From NCBI GenBank assembly GCA_037893245.1, contig JBAIAA010000117.1, positions 868,001 to 932,000 of the forward strand: a stretch of 64,000 nucleotides of DNA, written 5' to 3'. Numbering within the stretch: the stretch's first letter is position 1; the number at the start of each line of letters is the position of its first letter. This DNA comes from Crossaster papposus (lineage: Eukaryota; Echinodermata; Asteroidea; Velatida; Solasteridae). The notes below the pieces were generated by a model that ran no database searches, was not told where the DNA came from, and saw only the letters and a list, made by a program, of their open reading frames with translations. Below are positions 37,588 to 48,600 of this stretch, one piece after another. The position numbers and the translations under genes are program-made.

Positions 37588-37590
37588 CAG
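37588..37590. other. Target-site duplication CAG, left copy
   Basis: CAG directly precedes the MITE. The same CAG follows it at 37862-37864. The unoccupied homologous unit has only one CAG, in GTACAGGTTGAGG (39171-39183). Confidence 0.85.
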
Positions 37591-37612
37591 GGCCTAATTT
37601 CATAGAGCTGCT
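37591..37612 (+). repeat. MITE left terminal inverted repeat
   Basis: Starts GGCCTAATTTCATAGAGC and matches the reverse complement of 37840-37861 at 21 of 22 positions. The mismatch is T here against C on the right at position 5. If the preceding G (37590) and the final C (37862) are counted, the ends become GGGCC on both sides, but then no 3-bp target duplication remains. Confidence 0.92.
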
Positions 37613-37839
37613 AAGCACACGATTTTCTGCTAACCGAGCCTCCGTCTATTTCATGGAGACCGTAAGCAGTAAGCACAGCAAAAGGCACGCTTAACCTAGC
37701 GGAAAAAGTTGCTTAAAACAGTGACGTAACAATAGAATCTCCATGCGCGCGCAAACGTTAGCACAAAAAAGCCGTGAAATAGCGCTTAAGGTTAGCAAAT
37801 TTTTCTGCTAAAGTTAGCACGAAAATTTGCTTACCGTTA

Positions 37840-37861
37840 AGCAGCTCTATGAAATTGGGCC
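37840..37861 (-). repeat. MITE right terminal inverted repeat
   Basis: Read on the minus strand this starts GGCCCAATTTCATAGAGC. Beyond it, the minus strand continues with TTAACGGTAAGCAAATTTTC, while the left end continues AAGCACACGATTTTC. Similarity therefore weakens but GCTAA/GCTTA motifs persist as subterminal repeats. Confidence 0.92.
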
Positions 37862-37864
37862 CAG
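37862..37864. other. Target-site duplication CAG, right copy
   Basis: Second copy of the CAG trinucleotide, followed by GTTGAGGTTGACTCAAG, which continues the interrupted monomer exactly as in the empty site at 39177. Confidence 0.85.
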
Positions 37865-38810
37865 GTTGAGGTTGACTCAAGATGTGGCAATATTCCACCT
37901 TATTCTTCTCCAGCTGCTTCAGCCCAGGTTGATGTTGGCTCCAGATGTGACGACATTCCTGCTTCAGGGCAGGTTGAGGTTCGCTCCAGATGTGGCAAGA
38001 TTCCACCTTATTCTTCTCCTGCTGCTTCAGGGCAGGTTGATGTTGGCCCCAGAAGTGGCAATATTCCACCTTATTCTTCTCCTGCTGTTGCTTTAGCGCA
38101 GTTTGAGGTTGGCCCGAGATGTAGCAATATTCCACCTTATTCTTCTGCTGCTGCTGCTTCAGTACACGTTGATGTTGACTCAAGATGTGGCAATATTCCA
38201 CCTTATTCTTCTCCTGCTGCTTCAGAGCAGGTTGATGTTGGCTCCAGATGTGGCAATAATCCACCTTATTCTTCTCCTGCTGCTTCAGGGCAGGTTCATG
38301 TTGGCTCCAGATGTGGCAATATTATACCTTATTCTTCTCTTGCTGCTGCTTTAGCGTAGTTTGAGGTTGGCCCGAGATGTAGCAATATTCCACCTTATTC
38401 TTCTGCTGCTGCTGCTTCAGCGCAGGTTGATGTTGGCTCCAGATGTGACGACATTCTTCTTCATTCTTCTGCTGCTGCTGCTTCAGTACAGGTTGATGTT
38501 GGCTCCAGATGTAGTAATATTTCACCTTATTCTTCACCTGCTGCTTCGAACAGGTTGATGTTGGCTCCAGATGTGGCAATATTCCACCTTATTCTTCTCC
38601 TGCTGCTTCAGCCCAGACTGATGTTGGCTCCAGATGTGACGACATTCCTGCTTCAGGGCAGGTTGAGGTTCGCTCCAGATGTGGCAAGATTCCACCTTAT
38701 TCTTCTCCTGCTGCTTCAGGGCAGGTTGATGTTGGCCCCAGAAGTGGCAATATTCCACCTTATTCTTCTGCTGCTGCTACTTTAGCGCAGGTTGATGTTT
38801 GCTCCAGATG
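37865..38810. repeat. Satellite between the MITE and the 6.79-kb duplication
   Basis: Monomers of region C type, including 45-bp units near 37.95 and 38.63 kb and stops of the TTAGCGTAG kind near 38355. No tandem higher-order duplication is evident within this short interval. It carries the same module order as 39.18-39.4 kb at its start. Confidence 0.8.
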
Positions 38811-40374
38811 TGGCAATATTCCACCTTATTCTTCTCCTGCTGTTGCTTTAGCGCAGTTTGAGGTTGGCCCGAGATATAGAAATATTCCACCTTATTCTTC
38901 TCCTGCTGCTTCAGCGCAGTTTGAGGTTGGCCCGGGATGTAGCAATATTCCACCTTATTCTTCTCCTGCTGCTTCAGCGCAGGTTGATGTTGGCTCCAGA
39001 TGTGACGACATTCTTCTTCATTCTTCTGCTGCTGCTGCTTCAGTGCAGGTTGATGTTGGCTCCAGATGTAGTAATATTTCACCTTATTCTTCACCTGCTG
39101 CTTCGAACAGGTTGATGTTTGCTCCAGATGTGGCAATATTCCACCTTATTCTTCTGCCGCTGCTGCTTCAGTACAGGTTGAGGTTGACTCAAGATGTGGC
39201 AATATTCCACCTTATTCTTCTCCTGCTGCTTCAGCCCAGGTTGATGTTGGCTCCAGATGTGACGACATTCCTGCTTCAGGGCAGGTTGAGGTTCGCTCCA
39301 GATGTGGCAAGATTCCACCTTATTCTTCTCCTGCTGCTTCAGGGCAGATTGATGTTGGCCCCAGAAGTGGCAATATTCCAACTTATTCTTCTCCTGCTGT
39401 TGCTTTAGCGCAGTTTGAGGTTGGCCCGAGATGTAGCAATATTGCACCTTATTCTTCTGCTGCTGCTGCTTCAGTACAGGTTGATGTTGACTCAAGATGT
39501 GGCAATATTCCACCTTATTCTTCGCCTGCTGCTTCAGCGCAGGTTGATGTTGGCTCCAGATGTGACGACATTCTTCTTCATTCTTCTGCTGCTGCTGCTT
39601 CAGTGCAGGTTGATGTTGGATCCAGATGTAGTAATATTTCACCTTATTCTTCACCTGCTGCTTCGAACAGGTTGATGTTGGCTCCAGATGTGGCAATATT
39701 CCACCTTATTCTTCTCCTGCTGCTTTAGAGCAGGTTGAAGTTGGCACCAGATTTGGAAATAATCCACCTTATTCTTCTCCTGCTGCTTCAGGGCAGGTTC
39801 ATGTTGGCTCCAGATGTGGCAATATTACACGTTATTCTTCTCTTGCTGCTGCTTTAGCGTAGTTTGAGGTTGGCCCGAGATGTAGCAATATTCCACCTTA
39901 TTCTTCTGCTGCTGCTGCTTCAGTACAGGTTGATGTTGACTCAAGATGTGGCAATATTCCACCTTATTCTTCGCCTGCTGCTTCAGAGCAGGTTGATGTT
40001 GGCTCCAGATGTGGCAATAATCCACCTTATTCTTCTCCTGCTGCTTCAGGGCAGGTTCATGTTGGCTCCAGATGTGGGAATATTACACCTTATTCTTCTC
40101 TTGCTGCTGCTTTAGCGTAGTTTGAGGTTGGCCCGAGATGTAGCAATATTCCACCTTATTCTTCTGCTGCTGCTGCTTCAGCGCAGGTTGATGTTGGCTC
40201 CAGATGTAGTAATACTTCACTTTATTCTTCTCCTGCTGCTTCGAACAGGTTCATGTTGGCTCCAGATGTGGCAATATTCCACCTTATTCTTCCCATGCTG
40301 CTTCAGGGCAGGTTGATGTTGGCTCCAGATGTGGCAATATTCCACTTTATTCTTCTCTTGCTGCTTCAGGACAG

Positions 40375-40437
40375 GTTGATGTTCGCTCCAGATGTGGCAA
40401 TATTCCACCTTATTCTTCTCCTGCTGCTTCAGGGCAT
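40375..40437 (+). repeat. Representative canonical 63-bp monomer
   Basis: This unit is 21 codons long in the VDVG frame and ends in CAT where most units have CAG. It has the GTTGATGTT head, the AATATT core (an SspI site) and the pyrimidine-rich tail. It is given as a reference for the family because the next unit is the 66-bp form. Confidence 0.9.
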
Positions 40438-40503
40438 GTTGATGTTGGCTCCAGATGTGGCAATATTCCACCTTATTCTTCTCCTGCTGCTGCTTCAGCG
40501 CAG
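40438..40503 (+). repeat. Representative 66-bp monomer (extra GCT triplet)
   Basis: Identical in plan to the 63-bp unit but with three GCT codons instead of two before TTCAGCGCAG. The length difference is therefore one GCT, as expected from triplet slippage. The 63 and 66 forms often alternate, giving a dimer of about 129 bp in regions D and E. Confidence 0.9.
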
Positions 40504-41999
40504 TTTGAGGTTCGCTCCAGATGTGGCAATATTCCACCTTATTCTTCTCCTGCTGCTTCAGGGCAGGTTGATGTTGGCTCCAGATTTGGCAATATTCCAC
40601 CTTATTCTTCTTCTGCTGCTGCTTCAGCGCAGTTTGATGTTCGCTCCAGATGTGGCAAGATTCCACCTTATTCTTCTCCTGCTGCTTTAGGGCAGGTTGA
40701 TGTTGGCCCCAGAAGTGGCAATATTCCACCTTATTCTTCTCCTGCTGCTGCTTCAGCGCAGTTTGAGGTTCGCTCCAGATGTGGCAATATTCCACCTTAT
40801 TCTTCTCCTGCTGCTTCAGGGCAGGTTGATGTTGGCTCCAGATGTGGCAATATTCCACCTTATTCTTCCCCTGGTGCTGCTTCAGCGCAGTTTGAGGTTG
40901 GCCCGAGATGTAGCAATATGCCACCTTATTCTTCTCCTGCTGCTTCAGCGCAGTTTGAGGTTGACCCGAGATGTAGCAATATTCCACCTTATTGTTCTCC
41001 TGCTGCTTCAGCGCAGGTTGATGTTGGCTCCAGATGTGACGACATTCTTCTTCATTCTTCTGCTGCTGCTTCAGGGCAGGATAATGTTGGCTCCAGATGT
41101 GGCAATATTCCACCTTATTCTTCTCCTGCTGCTTCAGAGCAGGTTGATGTTGGCTCCAGATGTGGCAATAATCCACCTTATTCCTCTCCTGCTGCTTCAG
41201 GGCAGGTTCATGTTGGCTCCAGATGTGGCAATATTACACCTTATTCTTCTCTTGCTGCTGCTTTAGCGTAGTTTGAGGTTGGCCCGAGATGTAGCAATAT
41301 TCCACATTATTCTTCTCCTGTTCTTCAGCGCAGGTTGATGTTGGCTCCAGATGTGACAATATTCCACCTTGTTCTTCTCCTGCCTTTCTCAGATCAGGTT
41401 GATGTTGCCTACAGATGTGGCAATAATCCACCTTATTTTTTTCCTGCTGCTATTTCAGAGCAGGTTGATGTTGGCTCCAGATTTGGCAATATTCCACCGT
41501 ATCCTTCTGCTGCTGCTGCTTCAGTACAGGTTGATGTTGGCTCCAGATGTAGTAATATTTCACCTTATTCTTCTCCTGCTGCTTCGAGCAGGTTGATGTT
41601 GGCTCCAGATGTGACAATATTCCACCTTATTCTTCTCCTGCTGCTTCAAACAGGTTCATGTTGGCTCCAGATGTGGCAATATTCCACCTTATTCTTCTCA
41701 TGCTGCTTCAGGGCAGGTTGATGTTGGCTCCAGATGTGGCAATATTCCACCTTATTCTTCTCCTGCGGCTTCAGAGCAGGTTGATGTTGGCTCCAGATGT
41801 GACAATATTCCACCTTGTTCTTCTCCTGCTGCTTCAGATCAGGTTGATGTTGCCTCCAGATGTGGCAATAATCCACCTTATTTTTCTCCTGCTGCTATTT
41901 CAGAGCAGGTTGATGTTGGCCCCAGATGTGGCAATATTACACGTTATTCTTATCTTGCTGCTGCTTTAGCGTAGTTTGAGGTTGGCCCGAGATGTAGCA

Positions 42000-44195
42000 A
42001 TATGCCACTTTATTCTTCTCCTGCTGCTTCAGCGCAGTTTGAGGTTGGCCCGAGATGTAGCAATATTCCACCTAATTCTTCTCCTGCTGCTTCAGCGCAG
42101 GTTGATGTTGGCTCCAGATGTGACGACATTCTTCTTCATTCTTCTGCTGCTGCTGCTTCAGTGCAGGTTGATGTTGGCTCCAGATGTGACAATATTCCAC
42201 CTTATTCTTCTCCTGCTGCTTCAGAGCAGGTTGAGGTTGGCTCCAGATGTGGCAATATTCCACTTTATTCTTCTCTTGCTGCTTCAGGACAGGTTGATGT
42301 TCGATCCAGATGTGGCAATATTCCACTTTATTCTTCTCTTGCTGCTTCAGGACAGGTTGATGTTCGCTCCAGATGTGGCAATATTCCACCTTATTCTTCT
42401 CCTGATGCTTGAGGGCAGGTTGATGTACATGTTGGCTCCAGATGTGGCAATATTCCACCTTATTCTTCTCCTGCTGCTGCTTCAGCGCAGTTTGAGGTTC
42501 GCTCCAGATGTGGCAATATTCCACCTTATTCTTCTCCTGATGCTTTAGGGCAGGTTGATGTACATGTTGGCTCCAGATGTGGCAATATTCCACCTTATTC
42601 TTCTCCTGCTGCTGCTTCAGCGCAGTTTGAGGTTCGCTCCAGATATGGCAATATTCCACCTTATTTTTCTCCTGCTGCTTCAGGGCAGGTTGATGTTGGC
42701 TCCAGATGTGGCAATATTCCACCTTATTCTTCTCTTGCTGCTGCTTCAGCGCAGTTTGAGGTTCGCTTCAGATGTGTCAATATTCCACCTTATTCTTCTC
42801 CTGCTACTTCAGGGCAGGTTGATGTTGGCTCCAGATGTGGCAATATTCCACCTTATTCTTCTCCTGCTGCTGCTTCAGCGCAGTTTGAGGTTCGCTCCAG
42901 ATGTGGCAAGATTCCACCTTATTCTTCTCCTGCTGCTTCAGGGCAGGTTGATGTTGGCTCCAGATGTGGCAATAATCCACCTTATTCTTCTCCTGCTACT
43001 TCAGGGCAGGTTGATGTTGGCTCCAGATGTGGCAATATTCCACTTTATTCTTCTCTTGCTGCTTCAGGACAGGTTGATGTTCGCTCCAGATGTGGCAATA
43101 TGCCACCTTATTCTTCTCCTGCTGCTTCAGCGCAGTTTGAGGTTGGCCCGAGATGTAGCAATATTCCACCTTATTCTTCTCCTGCTGCTTCAGCGCAGGT
43201 TGATGTTGGCTCCAGATGTGACGACATTCTTCTTCATTCTTCTGCTGCTGCTGCTTCAGTGCAGGTTGATGTTGGCTCCAGATGTGACAATATTCCACCT
43301 TATTCTTCTCCTGCTGCTTCAGAGCAGGTTGAGGTTGGCTCCAGATGTGGCAATATTCCACTTTATTCTTCTCTTGCTGCTTCAGGACAGGTTGATGTTC
43401 GATCCAGATGTGGCAATATTCCACTTTATTCTTCTCTTGCTGCTTCAGGACAGGTTGATGTTCGCTCCAGATGTGGCAATATTCCACCTTATTCTTCTCC
43501 TGATGCTTGAGGGCAGGTTGATGTACATGTTGGCTCCAGATGTGGCAATATTCCACCTTATTCTTCTCCTGCTGCTGCTTCAGCGCAGTTTGAGGTTCGC
43601 TCCAGATGTGGCAATATTCCACCTTATTCTTCTCCTGATGCTTTAGGGCAGGTTGATGTACATGTTGGCTCCAGATGTGGCAATATTCCACCTTATTCTT
43701 CTCCTGCTGCTGCTTCAGCGCAGTTTGAGGTTCGCTCCAGATATGGCAATATTCCACCTTATTTTTCTCCTGCTGCTTCAGGGCAGGTTGATGTTGGCTC
43801 CAGATGTGGCAATATTCCACCTTATTCTTCTCTTGCTGCTGCTTCAGCGCCGTTTGAGGTTCGCTTCAGATGTGTCAATATTCCACCTTATTCTTCTCCT
43901 GCTACTTCAGGGCAGGTTGATGTTGGCTCCAGATGTGGCAATATTCCACCTTATTCTTCTCCTGCTGCTGCTTCAGCGCAGTTTGAGGTTCGCTCCAGAT
44001 GTGGCAAGATTCCACCTTATTCTTCTCCTGCTGCTTCAGGGCAGGTTGATGTTGGCTCCAGATGTGGCAATAATCCACCTTATTCTTCTCCTGCTACTTC
44101 AGGGCAGGTTGATGTTGGCTCCAGATGTGGCAATATTCCACTTTATTCTTCTCTTGCTGCTTCAGGACAGGTTGATGTTCGCTCCAGATGTGGCA
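42000..44195. repeat. 1,098-bp higher-order repeat inside the 6.79-kb block
   Basis: Landmarks at 42002 and 42555 recur at 43100 and 43653. The unit contains both CCTGATGCTTGAGGG (stop in the VDVG frame) and CCTGATGCTTTAGGG forms of the GTACAT-containing monomers. The same pair occurs again near 48.79-50.99 kb through the larger duplication, so the 1,098-bp event is older than the 6,790-bp event. Confidence 0.85.
42554..42625 (+). repeat. Representative 72-bp monomer with GTACAT insertion
   Basis: A 66-bp type unit with 6 bp inserted after GTTGAT, giving GTTGATGTACATGTTGGC (VDVHVGS). A 69-bp form has the same insertion in a 63-bp unit. The insertion creates the palindrome ATGTACAT and a BsrGI site (TGTACA). 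I see it only from about 42.4 kb to the right, so it is diagnostic for late region D and region E. Confidence 0.88.
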
Positions 44196-45600
44196 ATATT
44201 CCACCTTATTCTTCTCCTGATGCTTGAGGGCAGGTTGATGTACATGTTGGCTCCAGATGTGGCAATATTCCACCTTATTCTTCTCCTGCTGCTGCTTCAG
44301 CCCAGTTTGAGGTTCGCTCCAGATGTGGCAATATTCCACCTTATTTCACTCCTGCTGCTTCAGGGCAGGTTGATGTTGGCTCCAGATGTGGCAATATTCC
44401 ACCTTATTCTTCTCCTGCTGCTGCTTCAGCGCAGTTTGAGGTTCGCTCCTGATGTGGCAAGATTCCACCTTATTCTTCTCCTGCTGCTTCAGGGCAGGTT
44501 GATGTTGGCCCCAGAAGTGGCAATATTCCACCTTATTCTTCACCTGCTGCTGCTTCAGCGCAGTTTGAGGTTGGCCCGAGATGTAGCAATATGCCACTTT
44601 ATTCTTCTCCTGCTGCTTCAGCGCAGTTTGAGGTTGGCCCGAGATGTAGCAATATTCCACCTAATTCTTCTCCTGCTGCTTTAGCGCAGGTTGATGTTGG
44701 CTCCAGATGTGACGACATTCTTCTTCATTCTTCTGCTGATGCTGCTTCAGTGCAGGTTGATGTTGGCTCCAGATGTGGCAATATTCCACCTTATTCTTCT
44801 CCTGCTGCTTCAGAGCAGGTTGATGTTGGCTCCAGATGTGGCAATAATCCACCTTATTCCTCTCCTGCTGTTTCAGGGCAGGTTCATGTTGGCTCCAGAT
44901 GTGGCAATATTACACCTTATTCTTCTATTGCTGCTGCTTTAGCGTAGTTTGAGGTTGGCCCGAGATGTAGCAATATTCCACATTATTCTTCTCCTGTTCT
45001 TCAGCGCAGGTTGATGTTGGCTCCAGATTTGGCAATATTCCACCGTATTCTTCTGCTGCTGCTGCTTCAGTACAGGTTGATGTTGGCTCCAGATGTAGTA
45101 ATATTTCACCTTATTCTTCTCCTGCTGCTTCGAGCAGGTTGATGTTGGCTCCAGATGTGGCAATATTCCACCTTATTCTTCTCCTGCTGCTTCAAACAGG
45201 TTCATGTTGGCTCTAGATGTGGCAATATTCCACCTTATTCTTCTCATGCTGCTTCAGGGCAGGTTGATGTTGGCTCCAGATGTGGCAATATTCCACCTTA
45301 TTCTTCTCCTGCTGCTGCTTCAGCGCAGTTTGAGGTTCGCTCCAGATGTGGCAAGATTCCACCTTATTCTTCTCCTGCTGCTTCAGGGCAGGTTGATGTT
45401 GGCTCCAGATGTGGCAATAATCCACCTTATTCTTCTCCTGCTACTTCAGGGCAGGTTGATGTTGGCTCCAGATGTGGCAATATTCCACTTTATTCTTCTC
45501 TTGCTGCTTCAGGACAGGTTGATGTTCGCTCCAGATGTGGCAAGATTCCACCTTATTCTTCTCCTGCTGCTTCAGGGCAGGTTGATGTTGGCCCCAGAAG

Positions 45601-48600
45601 TGGCAATATTCCACCTTATTCTTCTCCTGCTGTTGCTTTAGCGCAGTTTGAGGTTGGCCCGAGATATAGAAATATTCCACCTTATTCTTCTCCTGCTGCT
45701 TCAGCGCAGTTTGAGGTTGGCCCGGGATGTAGCAATATTCCACCTTATTCTTCTCCTGCTGCTTCAGCGCAGGTTGATGTTGGCTCCAGATGTGACGACA
45801 TTCTTCTTCATTCTTCTGCTGCTGCTGCTTCAGTGCAGGTTGATGTTGGCTCCAGATGTAGTAATATTTCACCTTATTCTTCACCTGCTGCTTCGAACAG
45901 GTTGATGTTTGCTCCAGATGTGGCAATATTCCACCTTATTCTTCTGCCGCTGCTGCTTCAGTACAGGTTGAGGTTGACTCAAGATGTGGCAATATTCCAC
46001 CTTATTCTTCTCCTGCTGCTTCAGCCCAGGTTGATGTTGGCTCCAGATGTGACGACATTCCTGCTTCAGGGCAGGTTGAGGTTCGCTCCAGATGTGGCAA
46101 GATTCCACCTTATTCTTCTCCTGCTGCTTCAGGGCAGATTGATGTTGGCCCCAGAAGTGGCAATATTCCAACTTATTCTTCTCCTGCTGTTGCTTTAGCG
46201 CAGTTTGAGGTTGGCCCGAGATGTAGCAATATTGCACCTTATTCTTCTGCTGCTGCTGCTTCAGTACAGGTTGATGTTGACTCAAGATGTGGCAATATTC
46301 CACCTTATTCTTCGCCTGCTGCTTCAGCGCAGGTTGATGTTGGCTCCAGATGTGACGACATTCTTCTTCATTCTTCTGCTGCTGCTGCTTCAGTGCAGGT
46401 TGATGTTGGATCCAGATGTAGTAATATTTCACCTTATTCTTCACCTGCTGCTTCGAACAGGTTGATGTTGGCTCCAGATGTGGCAATATTCCACCTTATT
46501 CTTCTCCTGCTGCTTTAGAGCAGGTTGAAGTTGGCACCAGATTTGGAAATAATCCACCTTATTCTTCTCCTGCTGCTTCAGGGCAGGTTCATGTTGGCTC
46601 CAGATGTGGCAATATTACACGTTATTCTTCTCTTGCTGCTGCTTTAGCGTAGTTTGAGGTTGGCCCGAGATGTAGCAATATTCCACCTTATTCTTCTGCT
46701 GCTGCTGCTTCAGTACAGGTTGATGTTGACTCAAGATGTGGCAATATTCCACCTTATTCTTCGCCTGCTGCTTCAGAGCAGGTTGATGTTGGCTCCAGAT
46801 GTGGCAATAATCCACCTTATTCTTCTCCTGCTGCTTCAGGGCAGGTTCATGTTGGCTCCAGATGTGGGAATATTACACCTTATTCTTCTCTTGCTGCTGC
46901 TTTAGCGTAGTTTGAGGTTGGCCCGAGATGTAGCAATATTCCACCTTATTCTTCTGCTGCTGCTGCTTCAGCGCAGGTTGATGTTGGCTCCAGATGTAGT
47001 AATACTTCACTTTATTCTTCTCCTGCTGCTTCGAACAGGTTCATGTTGGCTCCAGATGTGGCAATATTCCACCTTATTCTTCCCATGCTGCTTCAGGGCA
47101 GGTTGATGTTGGCTCCAGATGTGGCAATATTCCACTTTATTCTTCTCTTGCTGCTTCAGGACAGGTTGATGTTCGCTCCAGATGTGGCAATATTCCACCT
47201 TATTCTTCTCCTGCTGCTTCAGGGCATGTTGATGTTGGCTCCAGATGTGGCAATATTCCACCTTATTCTTCTCCTGCTGCTGCTTCAGCGCAGTTTGAGG
47301 TTCGCTCCAGATGTGGCAATATTCCACCTTATTCTTCTCCTGCTGCTTCAGGGCAGGTTGATGTTGGCTCCAGATTTGGCAATATTCCACCTTATTCTTC
47401 TTCTGCTGCTGCTTCAGCGCAGTTTGATGTTCGCTCCAGATGTGGCAAGATTCCACCTTATTCTTCTCCTGCTGCTTTAGGGCAGGTTGATGTTGGCCCC
47501 AGAAGTGGCAATATTCCACCTTATTCTTCTCCTGCTGCTGCTTCAGCGCAGTTTGAGGTTCGCTCCAGATGTGGCAATATTCCACCTTATTCTTCTCCTG
47601 CTGCTTCAGGGCAGGTTGATGTTGGCTCCAGATGTGGCAATATTCCACCTTATTCTTCCCCTGGTGCTGCTTCAGCGCAGTTTGAGGTTGGCCCGAGATG
47701 TAGCAATATGCCACCTTATTCTTCTCCTGCTGCTTCAGCGCAGTTTGAGGTTGACCCGAGATGTAGCAATATTCCACCTTATTGTTCTCCTGCTGCTTCA
47801 GCGCAGGTTGATGTTGGCTCCAGATGTGACGACATTCTTCTTCATTCTTCTGCTGCTGCTTCAGGGCAGGATAATGTTGGCTCCAGATGTGGCAATATTC
47901 CACCTTATTCTTCTCCTGCTGCTTCAGAGCAGGTTGATGTTGGCTCCAGATGTGGCAATAATCCACCTTATTCCTCTCCTGCTGCTTCAGGGCAGGTTCA
48001 TGTTGGCTCCAGATGTGGCAATATTACACCTTATTCTTCTCTTGCTGCTGCTTTAGCGTAGTTTGAGGTTGGCCCGAGATGTAGCAATATTCCACATTAT
48101 TCTTCTCCTGTTCTTCAGCGCAGGTTGATGTTGGCTCCAGATGTGACAATATTCCACCTTGTTCTTCTCCTGCCTTTCTCAGATCAGGTTGATGTTGCCT
48201 ACAGATGTGGCAATAATCCACCTTATTTTTTTCCTGCTGCTATTTCAGAGCAGGTTGATGTTGGCTCCAGATTTGGCAATATTCCACCGTATCCTTCTGC
48301 TGCTGCTGCTTCAGTACAGGTTGATGTTGGCTCCAGATGTAGTAATATTTCACCTTATTCTTCTCCTGCTGCTTCGAGCAGGTTGATGTTGGCTCCAGAT
48401 GTGGCAATATTCCACCTTATTCTTCTCCTGCTGCTTCAAACAGGTTCATGTTGGCTCCAGATGTGGCAATATTCCACCTTATTCTTCTCATGCTGCTTCA
48501 GGGCAGGTTGATGTTGGCTCCAGATGTGGCAATATTCCACCTTATTCTTCTCCTGCGGCTTCAGAGCAGGTTGATGTTGGCTCCAGATGTGACAATATTC

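Larger units (their letters stand above)
1..37590. repeat. Tandem satellite array, left part (63/66-bp monomers)
   Basis: Head-to-tail copies of one short unit fill this interval without a break. Every unit has the same order of landmarks: GTTGATGTTGGCTCCAGATG, then a TGGCAATATTCCACC core, then a pyrimidine-rich TTATTCTTCTCCTGCTGCTT stretch, ending in CAG. Variation lies in the first 20 bp (GTTGATGTTGGC, TTTGAGGTTGGCCCG, GCCGATGGTGGC, GTTGATGTTCGC, GTTGATGTTGACTCA), in the core (GGCAAT, AGCAAT, AGTAAT, GACGAC) and in the number of GCT triplets. Lengths seen are 45, 59, 62, 63, 66 and 67 bp here. The array begins before base 1. The MITE interrupts it at 37591; the last three bases here are the left target-site copy. 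No unique sequence longer than a monomer was found inside. Confidence 0.97.
37591..37861. mobile_element. Non-autonomous DNA transposon (MITE), probably PIF/Harbinger-like
   Basis: This 271-bp segment is unlike the satellite and occurs once in the window. Its ends are inverted repeats of 22 bp with one mismatch, and it is flanked by CAG on both sides. The empty site is present elsewhere in the array: GTACAGGTTGAGG at 39171-39183 and again at 45961-45973. Alignment through the element shows a net gain of 274 bp, which equals 271 bp plus a 3-bp target duplication. Internal sequence is rich in TTAGCA/GCTTAA motifs near both ends, and CATGGAGA (37652-37659) pairs with TCTCCATG (37738-37745). It is too short for a transposase. 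A 3-bp target duplication with GGCC/GGG ends fits the PIF/Harbinger superfamily; the CAG target recalls the CWG preference of some animal Harbinger elements (from memory). Superfamily is inferred; the element itself is clear. Confidence 0.93.
38811..45600. repeat. 6,790-bp tandem segmental duplication, copy 1
   Basis: All landmarks in this block recur exactly 6,790 bp downstream (38858 and 45648, 40217 and 47007, 41335 and 48125, 42555 and 49345, 44591 and 51381). The left edge is at 38811, just after GCTCCAGATG versus GCCCCAGAAG. I noticed only a few substitutions against copy 2 (near 41612, 43107 and 44105). It holds an internal 1,098-bp higher-order repeat. Confidence 0.92.

Noticed and set aside
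37725..37760. Regulatory element in the MITE (GTGACGTAAC, CRE-like, next to ATGCGCGCGC)
   Set aside because: A single short match to a common motif in an intergenic transposon with no nearby gene is not enough to call a site.
37591..37861. tRNA-derived SINE or small RNA gene
   Set aside because: Inverted termini and a CAG target duplication identify a DNA transposon. I see no A/B box pair, poly(A) tail or cloverleaf.
37827..38096. Short coding frame starting inside the MITE and running into the satellite
   Set aside because: It joins unrelated DNA by the transposon insertion and has no independent support.
40217..41176. A 319-residue minus-strand protein of EYCHIWSQHQPALKQQEKNK repeats
   Set aside because: The C/H pattern first suggested a zinc-binding repeat, but there is one Cys and a few irregular His per unit with no recognised finger spacing. 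The same peptide appears wherever the monomer stays in phase.
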